This document shows positions 27,016 to 35,339 of a stretch of 64,000 nt of DNA, piece by piece. Numbering within the stretch: the stretch's first letter is position 1; each line of letters begins with the position of its first letter. The position numbers were made by a program, and so were the translations under genes. The stretch is taken from contig NZ_PYOD01000002.1 of assembly GCF_003026285.1 (NCBI RefSeq), forward strand, positions 248,001 to 312,000. Reading direction: 5' to 3'. Source of the stretch: Photobacterium profundum (GTDB lineage: Bacteria; Pseudomonadota; Gammaproteobacteria; Enterobacterales; Vibrionaceae). The notes under the pieces were generated by a model. The model was not told the DNA's origin. It saw nothing but the letters and a program-made list of their open reading frames with translations, and did not search any database.

Positions 27016-28323
27016 ATGAATCAACTTACAGAATCTAACCAACCACTATTTAATGTTTGGTGCCGACTGATTGGTTTGAGCAGTATTGGTATTTTTATCT
27101 TTTTCATTCCGATAACTATTAATGATAAGCAAAGTATTCCACTCGATCACATCGTAAGTTGGATTAGAAGTGGGTTAGGTGATGGCGCTTCATGGTATGC
27201 ACTATTCATGATTATTGCTGGTGCTATGTACCCTATCATTACGGGTAATTGGCGAAATAACCTGACAGAGAAAGTGTTTTTGTTCCTTAAATGGCTCGGT
27301 GTGATTGCTGCCATTCTTGCTATAACTAAAACAGGTCCCGCACAGTTACAAACACCAGATATGCTTCCTTTTCTGTTTGAAAAGCTTGTGATATCTGTTG
27401 GCTTAATTGTACCCGTTGGCTCCGTTTTTCTCGCCTTCCTAGTAAGCTACGGGTTATTAGAAACGATTGGTATTTTGCTGCAAAGGCTGATGCAACCTAT
27501 TTGGCGAACACCTGGCCGTTCAGCAATAGATGCCGTCGCTTCATTTGTGGGTAGCTATTCTATTGGCTTGCTGATTACAAACCGTGTGTACCTCGCAGGG
27601 CATTATTCACCGCGTGAAGCTGCCATCATTGCTACCGGTTTCTCGACTGTTTCGGCAACCTTCATGATCATTGTCGCAAAAACACTCAATCTGATGGAAT
27701 ATTGGAATCTATACTTTTGGCTCACACTACTTATTACTTTCGTTGTAACAGCAATTACTGTTCGTTTACCTCCTCTTTCCAAAATCAGTAATGAAGCACA
27801 ATATAGAGAGCCAGAATGCGAAACAGGCCATAGAATCAAAACAGCAATACAAAATGGGCTTGAAGTTGCAGATAAAGCCCCTTCAGTTGGGAAGAACGTA
27901 CTCGAAAATTTAAAAGATGGCTTCATCATGACAATCAGCATCTTACCATCAATAATGTCAGTCGGTGTTATTGGGTTACTTGCTGCGAAGTACACTCCGG
28001 TTTTTGATTGGGTTGGTTATTTATTCTATCCAGTAACTTGGATATGGGGTTTAGAAAATGGAATGGAATTAGCTAAAGCCAGTGCAGCTAGCTTAGCAGA
28101 AATGTTTTTACCTGCCTTATTAATGAAAGACGCTGATATTATTTCAAGGTTTTCTGCTGGTGTTGTTTGCGTATCATCGATTCTCTTTTTCTCTGCCTCA
28201 ATACCCTGCATTCTATCAACACGAATTCCTTTAAATATTGGTCAACTTGTTATTGTTTGGTTTATCCGTACCTTCCTAAGCTTAATGCTCGCTATCCCTA
28301 CAGCATTATTACTCTTTAGCTAA
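27016..28323 (+). CDS. YjiH family membrane protein (nucleoside-recognition/Gate domain)
   Basis: A 435-residue membrane protein with about ten hydrophobic segments, resembling the YjiH family, which carries two Gate (nucleoside recognition) halves: one around residues 110-200 (LVSYGLLETIGILL, FVGSYSIGLLI) and one around 290-420. I chose the ATG at 27016, because GGAGG lies directly upstream; the frame is open to 26935. The function of the family is not settled. It stands upstream of a homocysteine methyltransferase gene, separated by a terminator, so they are probably not one operon. Confidence 0.75.
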   Translation: MNQLTESNQPLFNVWCRLIGLSSIGIFIFFIPITINDKQSIPLDHIVSWIRSGLGDGASWYALFMIIAGAMYPIITGNWRNNLTEKVFLFLKWLGVIAAILAITKTGPAQLQTPDMLPFLFEKLVISVGLIVPVGSVFLAFLVSYGLLETIGILLQRLMQPIWRTPGRSAIDAVASFVGSYSIGLLITNRVYLAGHYSPREAAIIATGFSTVSATFMIIVAKTLNLMEYWNLYFWLTLLITFVVTAITVRLPPLSKISNEAQYREPECETGHRIKTAIQNGLEVADKAPSVGKNVLENLKDGFIMTISILPSIMSVGVIGLLAAKYTPVFDWVGYLFYPVTWIWGLENGMELAKASAASLAEMFLPALLMKDADIISRFSAGVVCVSSILFFSASIPCILSTRIPLNIGQLVIVWFIRTFLSLMLAIPTALLLFS

Positions 28324-28329
28324 AAAAAT

Positions 28330-28353
28330 GGGCTCACTCTAGGTAGTGAGCCC
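28330..28353 (+). terminator. Rho-independent terminator after the YjiH-family gene
   Basis: GGGCTCACT pairs with AGTGAGCCC around CTAGGT; preceded by an A-run and followed by CGTTAT, so more efficient on the minus strand. Confidence 0.6.
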
Positions 28354-28572
28354 TCGTTATATACCTCGTTTTCTACTTTAAATTCTATGCCTATAAATTA
28401 GCACCTCACTTAGAAAGCAATAAATTCAACGTGTTATCTGTTCCGTATGAACTAACGATAGAAATGGCGATGAACGATGTAATAATTAATAGAATAAGGC
28501 TAAATAGTCTTAGGGGGGCCTGTCTGATACTCTAGTATCAACCTGAAAATTTAGTTCTCTAGAAACGGTAAT

Positions 28573-29460
28573 ATGAAAAGACTAACCATACTCGATGGTG
28601 GAATGGGCCGCGAACTCCAAGATATTGGTGCGCCATTCTCACAACCACTTTGGAGTGCACAGGCACTGATTGAATCGCCCGAATATGTCCGTAAAGCCCA
28701 CCAAAATTTTATTGACGCTGGTTCCGAAATTATCATCGTCAACAGCTATGCCTGTGTACCGTTTCATCTTGGTGAAGAACGTTATAAAACCGATGGTGCA
28801 AAATTAGCTCGTCAGGCTGCGATTATTGCTGAATCTGTAGCCTTAAATAATAATTCGGTACGTGTCGCAGGGGCAATTCCCCCACCATTTGGTAGTTATC
28901 GACCCGATCTATTTTATGCAGATGAAGCTAAAAAGATCATTACAACCCTTATTAAGGCTCAAGAACCGCATGTTGACCTCTGGATAGCAGAAACCATTTC
29001 CAGCCTGCAGGAACTTGAAGTTATTCATTCTGTGTTGAAAAACTCCACCAAAGACAGCTATTACTCATTTAGTTTAAACGACAGTGGCAGAAATGAAGCG
29101 AAACTAAGATCTGGACAACCTGTTAAAATGGCCACTGCAATCGTCTGCCTTGCTGGTGCTAAAGGTATATTCTTCAACTGTTCTGTTCCTGAAGTGATGG
29201 AACAAGCGATCAAAGATGCTAAAGAGGTTATTGAACAGTATGGTACTGATGTAGAAATTGGGGTTTATGCCAATAACTTTATGCCGATAAAAACAGATCA
29301 TGAAGCTAATGATACGTTGCAATCGATGCGAAAACTCTCTCCCGAAGATTATTTAGTATACGCCAAGCGTTGGTATGAACTTGGAGCGTCTACAATTGGC
29401 GGTTGTTGTGGTATTAGCCCTTCTCATATTAAGGCTTTGGCTGAATGGAAAAAGCACTAA
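28573..29460 (+). CDS. homocysteine S-methyltransferase family protein
   Basis: A 295-residue barrel protein of the homocysteine S-methyltransferase family (MmuM, BHMT, N-terminal MetH). The zinc ligands are visible: a cysteine in VNSYACVPF near residue 60 and the pair in GGCCGISP near 280. The start LDGGMGRELQDIG fits well. The usual reaction is methyl transfer from S-methylmethionine or SAM to homocysteine giving methionine; the methyl donor here is not known. A betaine donor would be of interest given the nearby reductase island, but is only a guess. No partner gene is adjacent. Confidence 0.82.
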   Translation: MKRLTILDGGMGRELQDIGAPFSQPLWSAQALIESPEYVRKAHQNFIDAGSEIIIVNSYACVPFHLGEERYKTDGAKLARQAAIIAESVALNNNSVRVAGAIPPPFGSYRPDLFYADEAKKIITTLIKAQEPHVDLWIAETISSLQELEVIHSVLKNSTKDSYYSFSLNDSGRNEAKLRSGQPVKMATAIVCLAGAKGIFFNCSVPEVMEQAIKDAKEVIEQYGTDVEIGVYANNFMPIKTDHEANDTLQSMRKLSPEDYLVYAKRWYELGASTIGGCCGISPSHIKALAEWKKH

Positions 29461-29473
29461 ATAACAGATAAAA

Positions 29474-29497
29474 AACGGGTTACCGAAGTAACCCGTT
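29474..29497. terminator. bidirectional terminator between methyltransferase and acyltransferase genes
   Basis: AACGGGTTAC (29474-29483) pairs with GTAACCCGTT (29488-29497) around the stable CGAA loop; flanking A and T runs serve both convergent genes. Confidence 0.85.
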
Positions 29498-29515
29498 ATT
29501 ATTTAAATCACACTA

Positions 29516-30721
29516 CTATTGAGCATTAAAACAGACCTTTTTGAAATCGTTCCACTCACCCACACCTGGCGCCACTTCTATACAACCTGCTTTTGTATCC
29601 ATTACCGCAGTTAACGTCGTAATAAAATCCGAACCGTACGCCGCATGCTGAGCAATTGGCTTAGTATTCAGCACATATTTAGCAGCATCAATATTACCTT
29701 CAGGGGTATTATCAATAAATTGTTGAGCAAAATCTGCACGCCACTCTGTATAGGCAGTCGCAATAGTACGTTCTTTATTTCTCTTTGGCATACCTATAGA
29801 TTCTGCAAAAGCCTGCATAACGCCCGGACGCTCTGAATGGTTAGCATGACCAATTCCAGCATCACGCTTAATTACGTAATTACTCCCACTTAGCATTTCA
29901 ACACCGACTGTATTGCCTTGGCGATCAGCAAAATTAAAGTGTGATGCCACCACCGTACGGTGTTTATCTAGAATTTTTATGGCTTCATCAACAGATTTGG
30001 CATATCGAACAATGTAATTTTGCAACGCACCTAACTCAATAGCCATTGATGAATCAAGACCAACCCCTTTAGAATCAGTCCCTTGAAAGTTGATCACCAC
30101 ACCTAGGTCTTTACCCATTGTTTGACCTGAGCCATAAAAGCCGGATGCCATAACTTGAATAAAATCATCGGCTTGCAGCACCCAATAATTCCCCCCAGAT
30201 AAGGATGGGGTATCGTTCACCTGTCCAACCACACCGGTACCGTCAAAACTAACAGTAGTACAACCTCTTAGTGAAGTGTCCGCAGCAGAAGCTAGTGCCG
30301 CATCCAACTGACTAAGGGTGAACATCTTTTCAACCGTGATACCACCAACTTTTGCCAATGCTTCAACAATATCAAAGTACTCTGGATTTAATTTTCGAGA
30401 GTTCTCTAATACCTTTGTTGATCGTTTTTCAAACGAAGTTAACTCAATACCTGCTAGCTGATAAACATATTCAGCCTCCTTAATACCACGGCGAACTTGC
30501 TCACCAATTTGTGCTTCAAATATCTTTGCGTAATCAGCTGGCTGTACACCCTGAATATTAACTACTGGCATGTCTGTTTGCTGAACAAAATTCTCAGGCG
30601 CATAGTATGGTTGCTGTACATTCAAACCTTCCACTGGTTCTAATGAAATTGCACTCGCATTGCCAGATAACGTTGACAGTGCTGCCATCGCAGCAATAAT
30701 CGTACGCTTAAAGGTAATCAT
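29516..30721 (-). CDS. secreted C45-family (acyl-CoA:6-APA acyltransferase-like) hydrolase
   Basis: A 401-residue N-terminal-nucleophile-type protein. Signal peptide at residues 1-24 (cleavage after NASA). The mature part has the autoprocessing block LRGCTTVSFDG (Cys near residue 153) expected of the peptidase C45 / acyl-CoA:6-aminopenicillanic acid acyltransferase family: Gly-Cys scission yields an active N-terminal Cys. Further family signs are the NGVVGQVNDTP segment with an Asn-Asp pair and the HANH near residue 292. Members hydrolyse linear amides or transfer acyl groups; the substrate here is unknown. GAGGAC lies before the ATG. Divergent to an HTH regulator that may control it. Confidence 0.8.
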   Translation of the reverse strand: MITFKRTIIAAMAALSTLSGNASAISLEPVEGLNVQQPYYAPENFVQQTDMPVVNIQGVQPADYAKIFEAQIGEQVRRGIKEAEYVYQLAGIELTSFEKRSTKVLENSRKLNPEYFDIVEALAKVGGITVEKMFTLSQLDAALASAADTSLRGCTTVSFDGTGVVGQVNDTPSLSGGNYWVLQADDFIQVMASGFYGSGQTMGKDLGVVINFQGTDSKGVGLDSSMAIELGALQNYIVRYAKSVDEAIKILDKHRTVVASHFNFADRQGNTVGVEMLSGSNYVIKRDAGIGHANHSERPGVMQAFAESIGMPKRNKERTIATAYTEWRADFAQQFIDNTPEGNIDAAKYVLNTKPIAQHAAYGSDFITTLTAVMDTKAGCIEVAPGVGEWNDFKKVCFNAQ

Positions 30722-30855
30722 AATTTAGTCCTCATCGATTGATAAATAACTTTAGCTATCCCGCTTTGTGTTGAGGACATAATAGCGATATACTTTTCCA
30801 TTATTCGGACACAATACACCCGTTGATTCCAGAATATCGGAAAGCACAGGAAATT

Positions 30856-31266
30856 ATGGCAGAGATAAAAACAGAAGGCTTTGAGTTCTTCGGCGTGGAA
30901 GAACGAGAATTTCGTATGATGGTAATTGAGCGTATTGAAACCATGATGGTTCATTCAAAGCTGTCTAAAAATACACTTGCGCAAAAAGCGAACTTGGGCC
31001 GCTCATCATTCTATGAGAAAATGGATCGTGAAGGACGAAGTTATTTTACCCTGCTCGATATGTTTCGTATTGCCAAAGCTCTTGATATCAGCATTCTGCA
31101 ACTATTTCCAATGACAGAACTTGAACGACAGCATGGCGGGCAATTACCACTCTCGGCAAGTACGTTGAATTTTCTCGATCAAATGCTCGCAGCACCAAAA
31201 GAAGACATCGAGTTTCTGAGCAATTTCTATAAAGAGTTGCAAAAACGTGAACGGAGCAGTAATTAG
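30856..31266 (+). CDS. helix-turn-helix (XRE-like) regulator
   Basis: A 136-residue protein with a central helix-turn-helix region (residues about 33-75): SKLSKNTLAQKANLGRSSFY followed by FTLLDMFRIAKALDIS. The start at 30856 is favoured by AGGA five bases upstream. It stands divergently to the C45-type hydrolase gene with 134 bases between, which suggests a regulatory pair. Its stop overlaps the end of the convergent SDR gene by four bases. The N-terminus (EGFEFFGVEEREFRMM) is acidic and unfamiliar. Confidence 0.65.
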   Translation: MAEIKTEGFEFFGVEEREFRMMVIERIETMMVHSKLSKNTLAQKANLGRSSFYEKMDREGRSYFTLLDMFRIAKALDISILQLFPMTELERQHGGQLPLSASTLNFLDQMLAAPKEDIEFLSNFYKELQKRERSSN

Positions 31267-32120
31267 CTAACCGCCTTTGTAAAGTAGTCCCCAAGCCTAT
31301 TTGTGCCATGCCTTGGAGCAATAGCATCCTGCCCCATTACCGTTAAAAAAAACTCCGCAGGACCACCCCATTTTTCAGGAAGTCTTTTTACAACACTCAG
31401 TATCAAACCTCGCAGCCAATCAGGTAAACAGGTGATTTTCTCTGGTTTGTTTTGCGCAAGAAAGGCGAGCTTAGCAATGTCCTTGCCTGATAGAACCTCC
31501 GGCCCACCGACATCAAGTTCCCTTTCATCCCTATCTATCGCCTCAAGGCAGAAATTGGCAAGATCTTCCCCGTGAATCGGGTTCATTTTGACGTCGCCAG
31601 CACCAAACAAATAGACTCGTCCAGCCTTTGCCATCTGATAAACCTCTTCTAAATCTGAGAAAAATCCATTTGGTCTTATCACACAAGGTGTAAGATTTTC
31701 TGAACCCAGTAAACGCAGAGCGAAACGCTCTTTCACTTTTAACAGCCTAACAGAAGGGTACTTCTCAGCATTAAACGCAGAGACATAAATAAATTTACTA
31801 ACACCTGCTCGTTCTGCCTCTTGCAGTAAATTAAGGTTGGCTTGGTAATCAACGTCCATGTAACCCAATCCGTCACGCTGTCTGGTGATACCCAAGCATG
31901 AGATAACGACATCAACCTCATCGCAGGTGCCGTGTAACTCCTCAGGTTCAGTCACCTGCGCTTCGATAACCTGATCGTCACGAGCACCAAGAGACAGCAA
32001 CCTAGGTTTGTTTCTTGCTATTCCCTTAAACTCAACGTTCTCAGTTATCAACTGTTTAACAATGTGCGAGCCAAGATAGCCCGTTGAACCAGCAATTAAG
32101 ATACGAGGGCGTGTTTTCAT
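31263..32120 (-). CDS. NAD(P)-binding SDR / NmrA-like protein
   Basis: A 285-residue atypical short-chain dehydrogenase. The nucleotide motif GSTGYLGSH (residues 10-18) lies in the first beta-alpha unit, and VSAFNA and a KVKERFALRLL segment follow; the usual YxxxK is not clear, so it resembles the NmrA/HSCARG group of NAD(P)-binding regulators or quinone-type reductases. I took the ATG at 32120 with GAGGTAC upstream. It is second in a two-gene operon with a membrane protein, 21 bases behind it, and TetR control is likely. Confidence 0.7.
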   Translation of the reverse strand: MKTRPRILIAGSTGYLGSHIVKQLITENVEFKGIARNKPRLLSLGARDDQVIEAQVTEPEELHGTCDEVDVVISCLGITRQRDGLGYMDVDYQANLNLLQEAERAGVSKFIYVSAFNAEKYPSVRLLKVKERFALRLLGSENLTPCVIRPNGFFSDLEEVYQMAKAGRVYLFGAGDVKMNPIHGEDLANFCLEAIDRDERELDVGGPEVLSGKDIAKLAFLAQNKPEKITCLPDWLRGLILSVVKRLPEKWGGPAEFFLTVMGQDAIAPRHGTNRLGDYFTKAVS

Positions 32121-32141
32121 TTGATGTACCTCTCTCATGGT

Positions 32142-32735
32142 CTATTCGTACTCTGGTCGATATGGCTCTTCACGTAAGACATGACTAATCAATAGCTTTA
32201 GATAGAATAACGGCAAAAACCAATCCAATCCTTGTGGAGCTTCAAAAGAATATATGGCAAGAACAATGCTCAGTGCATAGAACGTTATGGCAACTGGCCG
32301 CTGTAAATAGAGTGGCGTTTGAAGGATAGTTACACAAGCAACCACCATGTAGCCGCCAACTAATGCAATCCACATCATGTCGAAATCAAGAAACGCCCAG
32401 CTAAACAGCGATAACTGAACAAAGTGCGTGCCAATAAAGCCCATGTGTTGCTTAAATCCTTGCCCTTCACGGTGGAACCACCTTTTGGCACTGGACGTCG
32501 AGTTAGTGATAATGCCACCAACGATATCCACCGTTAGCAATCCCGCAATAAGGTATTGCGACCATCCCCAGCCAAGCTGCCAATAGTACGCATAAGCAAC
32601 CATGATAAAGCCAGCAATAAACGGTATATAGAGCTGTAAGTTTTTCTCTGCTTTGGTTGCCCCCGGACCAATTAGCTTATCAATCCCATAAAAGAATCCC
32701 TTTCTTGCAGGTGGTATATTCCAATCAATTTTCAT
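32142..32735 (-). CDS. multi-pass membrane protein of unknown function
   Basis: A 197-residue protein with five or six hydrophobic segments (about 37-53, 60-75, 103-117, 122-138, 148-163 and 170-186) and a cytoplasmic-looking N-terminus with FYGIDKLIG. No family name was recognised. First gene of an operon with the NmrA-like SDR, transcribed away from a TetR gene, with two near-identical 12-bp palindromes between the divergent starts. Confidence 0.6.
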   Translation of the reverse strand: MKIDWNIPPARKGFFYGIDKLIGPGATKAEKNLQLYIPFIAGFIMVAYAYYWQLGWGWSQYLIAGLLTVDIVGGIITNSTSSAKRWFHREGQGFKQHMGFIGTHFVQLSLFSWAFLDFDMMWIALVGGYMVVACVTILQTPLYLQRPVAITFYALSIVLAIYSFEAPQGLDWFLPLFYLKLLISHVLREEPYRPEYE

Positions 32736-32753
32736 AGCTAAAATCTCTTTTTC

Positions 32754-32765
32754 GACCAGTTGGTC
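32754..32765. promoter_or_regulatory. TetR operator candidate 1
   Basis: GACCAGTTGGTC, a perfect 12-bp inverted repeat apart from the centre, lies just upstream of the membrane-protein gene. GACCAxxTGGTC is a known motif class for TetR regulators. Confidence 0.6.
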
Positions 32766-32807
32766 TTTTAAGGTAGCGCGCTTTTATTTAGAGGTAAAGG
32801 TTTTTTA

Positions 32808-32819
32808 GTCCACTTGGTC
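32808..32819. promoter_or_regulatory. TetR operator candidate 2
   Basis: GTCCACTTGGTC matches candidate 1 at ten of twelve positions, 54 bases away (start to start) and 62 bases before the TetR start codon. Confidence 0.5.
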
Positions 32820-32880
32820 AGCATAGGGGGTTTTGTGATACAATTCAGTTCACACTATTGGGTACAGCAGAGAAAGTGAC

Positions 32881-33438
32881 ATGCCAAAGATCGTTGATCA
32901 CGATAAAAGACGTGAAGAGATTGCCCTGAAGGCAACAGAGGTTTTTCTTGAATATGGCTATAAGAATGTCGGTATGAGGCAGCTCTGTGAACAACTCGGA
33001 ATGAGTAAAAGCGCGGTTTATTACTACTACAAAAGTAAAGATGAACTATTTCGTGCTGCGACTGAGGCTATTGTTAACTTCGATGCAGGCGCTCTAGCAC
33101 ACCAACCCTTAGTCGCTGAAGCTTCATTCGAGCAACGAGTCGAGAACTTTGTTTTGATCTATCAACAAGTAGCGCCACGATATTTTCAAGAAATGCAGCT
33201 AGTCTCAGACTATATCCAAGTCATTGGCTTAGAGAATGTCGCCGATGATCCTTGTATGGTTCTCGCCAATCAAAAATATACGGTGATGCTAGCTAGCTAT
33301 GTCTCTGCCAACCATAGCCGTGAACTATATACACTAATGCTTGGGTTACTAAACCATCAGCTTATGATGGGAAAAGAACTAGGCAAGGAATATGTATCAG
33401 CACAGGTTAAGAGATATCTGGGTGAACCACATCGATAA
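32881..33438 (+). CDS. TetR family transcriptional regulator
   Basis: A 185-residue TetR-type repressor. The HTH lies at residues 8-55 (RREEIALKATEVFLEYGYKN, VGMRQLCEQLGMSKSAVYYY, KSKDELF). The C-terminal ligand domain (about 60-185) is helical. It faces the membrane protein/SDR operon, with two GACC-type palindromes in between, so local autoregulation is likely. A further gene (selB) converges on it. Confidence 0.85.
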   Translation: MPKIVDHDKRREEIALKATEVFLEYGYKNVGMRQLCEQLGMSKSAVYYYYKSKDELFRAATEAIVNFDAGALAHQPLVAEASFEQRVENFVLIYQQVAPRYFQEMQLVSDYIQVIGLENVADDPCMVLANQKYTVMLASYVSANHSRELYTLMLGLLNHQLMMGKELGKEYVSAQVKRYLGEPHR

Positions 33439-33518
33439 AATCGGCTAAGAAAAAGGCTCACTATGCCTAGCAAGCCCTGTTTATACTATTTTAGGTTGGT
33501 ATTGTCACTGCAGCAGAA

Positions 33519-35339
33519 CTATTGCAACCGAAGTACTTGGCGCACGTTGTTGTCACGCTTAATCCAGCCATCAGATTCCATTCGATTCAGTACTGGAATC
33601 ATATATTTTCTGGATAAACCCGCACATTCTCTTGCTTCTGCAATATCGAAGCGATCATCAATTTGGCGACCTTGAATAATGCCCGTTACTAAACTGTCGT
33701 ATAAGTTTTTCTCAAAATAGATTTTACCCTCTAATGGCACAGCAAAACCTAATCGAACCAGATTGCGCAGTTCTTTTTGAGCCCCTGGTAATTTCTCTTT
33801 TTCTGCTTCAAAGCCTTGCTTTTGGGCTTCAACCATCTTATTTAAGATCTGTTTAGCAATAGAAGAAAGTTCTGCTTCATTACGCCCGTTGCCTAGTGAG
33901 TACAGATCGTCATTTTGTCTTAACTTACCATCAGCAACTAATTGCTTTAACAAGTCACTAAGAACTGGCACTGACATCTGCACTTTACCACTGAGTTCAT
34001 TAACCGATAAATCGATTTTCTCGTGCTCAAGAGTCGCAACAATATGCTCGAAACTACTCTGATAGCACTCAGGGGTGAATAGCCATTCGCCACATTCTTG
34101 ATATTGCTCTTTATCTGCTAGACCGCCCTTTTTCGCATACCCGTAAAGTGCCATGTTGAGTGTGACATAATCACGCCATTCTGGTTTTTCAGGTAAGTTC
34201 ATCAGTAAGTCATAGAGCTTATTACGTAGTGGTTTAGGGACTGCTCCCGTCCATAAAATTCCACCACTATTTACAATATTGCTGCCGCCATGTTGGATCA
34301 GCAATAAACGTTGATTCCAAAAGCAGCAAGCAGGGTCTTTTAGGCGTAACCGCGCAAGGTTTGTTCCTTTAAACATGAAGATGGTGGCTAACGTATTAAA
34401 CGTACCAAATGCGACCTCTACTTCGCTGTTGTTTCGACATTTTCCACGTTCAGGTAGTGCGTCTAACCGAACAATGAGCTCATCGGCAACAAAGGCACCT
34501 TCTTTCGATTCCAATAAACAGAAACCGCGTTGTACATCCTTTTTCTTGATCCCTTTCAAACCAATCGCGACACGTGAAACAGGGAATGCCGTTTGGATAT
34601 TCTGATGGTATGACTGCAAACTCTTCACTTGTACTTCAGTGCCAGACGGTTGCATAACCAGTTTTTGACCCACATGAAATTCACCACCACACAAGCTACC
34701 CGTTACCGTTGTACCGACACCATTCACGGTAAATACACGGTCAATGTAGAGGCGTCCTGCTTGTTGCTGGCTTACTTTCTGCTTGCTATCTTGAAGTGCT
34801 GTAGCTGATGAATCTAAAGCTGGGCGAGAAAACGTGTCTAATTTTTGGCAAATATGGTGTTTAAGTGCATCGATGCCCAAAGATTGATGGGCCGAAACAC
34901 TGAGAGAATCGGGAATAAAACCACCGATTTCTAAAAACTGCTCTAACGCTTCTTCTTCCACCAGTGCGAGCATATCTTTATCGACTAAATCAGACTTGGT
35001 TATCACAAGGGTGACATTTTCTATCCCCATTGCGGTGATAACTTTAAGGTGATCAGTCGACATTGGCATCCAACCTTCATCGGCAGCCACAACAAATAGC
35101 ACCATGTCTAGGCTCCACACCCCAGCTACCATGTTGCGGATAAAACGTTCATGACCCGGAACATCAATAACCCCAACCGCTTCACCATTGTTATGCTTAA
35201 AAAAAGCAAAGCCGAGATCGATAGTCATACCGCGTTTCTTTTCTTGCGGTAAATGGGCCGTTTCAATACCAGTAAGAGCTTTGATCAGTGCTGATTTACC
35301 ATGATCGACATGGCCAGCAGTACCTACGACATAACTCAT
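33519..35339 (-). CDS. selB: selenocysteine-specific elongation factor SelB
   Basis: A 606-residue translation factor that brings Sec-tRNA to UGA codons with a SECIS hairpin. GTPase motifs: GHVDHGKS at 9-16, DVPGHE near 58-63 and TKSD near 112; the EF-Tu-like domains II and III follow to about residue 350, then the C-terminal winged helices (about 370-606) which bind the SECIS RNA. Its start overlaps the selA stop (ATGA), so selA and selB are coupled. Together with selC it should decode four UGA codons in this window. Confidence 0.95.
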   Translation of the reverse strand: MSYVVGTAGHVDHGKSALIKALTGIETAHLPQEKKRGMTIDLGFAFFKHNNGEAVGVIDVPGHERFIRNMVAGVWSLDMVLFVVAADEGWMPMSTDHLKVITAMGIENVTLVITKSDLVDKDMLALVEEEALEQFLEIGGFIPDSLSVSAHQSLGIDALKHHICQKLDTFSRPALDSSATALQDSKQKVSQQQAGRLYIDRVFTVNGVGTTVTGSLCGGEFHVGQKLVMQPSGTEVQVKSLQSYHQNIQTAFPVSRVAIGLKGIKKKDVQRGFCLLESKEGAFVADELIVRLDALPERGKCRNNSEVEVAFGTFNTLATIFMFKGTNLARLRLKDPACCFWNQRLLLIQHGGSNIVNSGGILWTGAVPKPLRNKLYDLLMNLPEKPEWRDYVTLNMALYGYAKKGGLADKEQYQECGEWLFTPECYQSSFEHIVATLEHEKIDLSVNELSGKVQMSVPVLSDLLKQLVADGKLRQNDDLYSLGNGRNEAELSSIAKQILNKMVEAQKQGFEAEKEKLPGAQKELRNLVRLGFAVPLEGKIYFEKNLYDSLVTGIIQGRQIDDRFDIAEARECAGLSRKYMIPVLNRMESDGWIKRDNNVRQVLRLQ

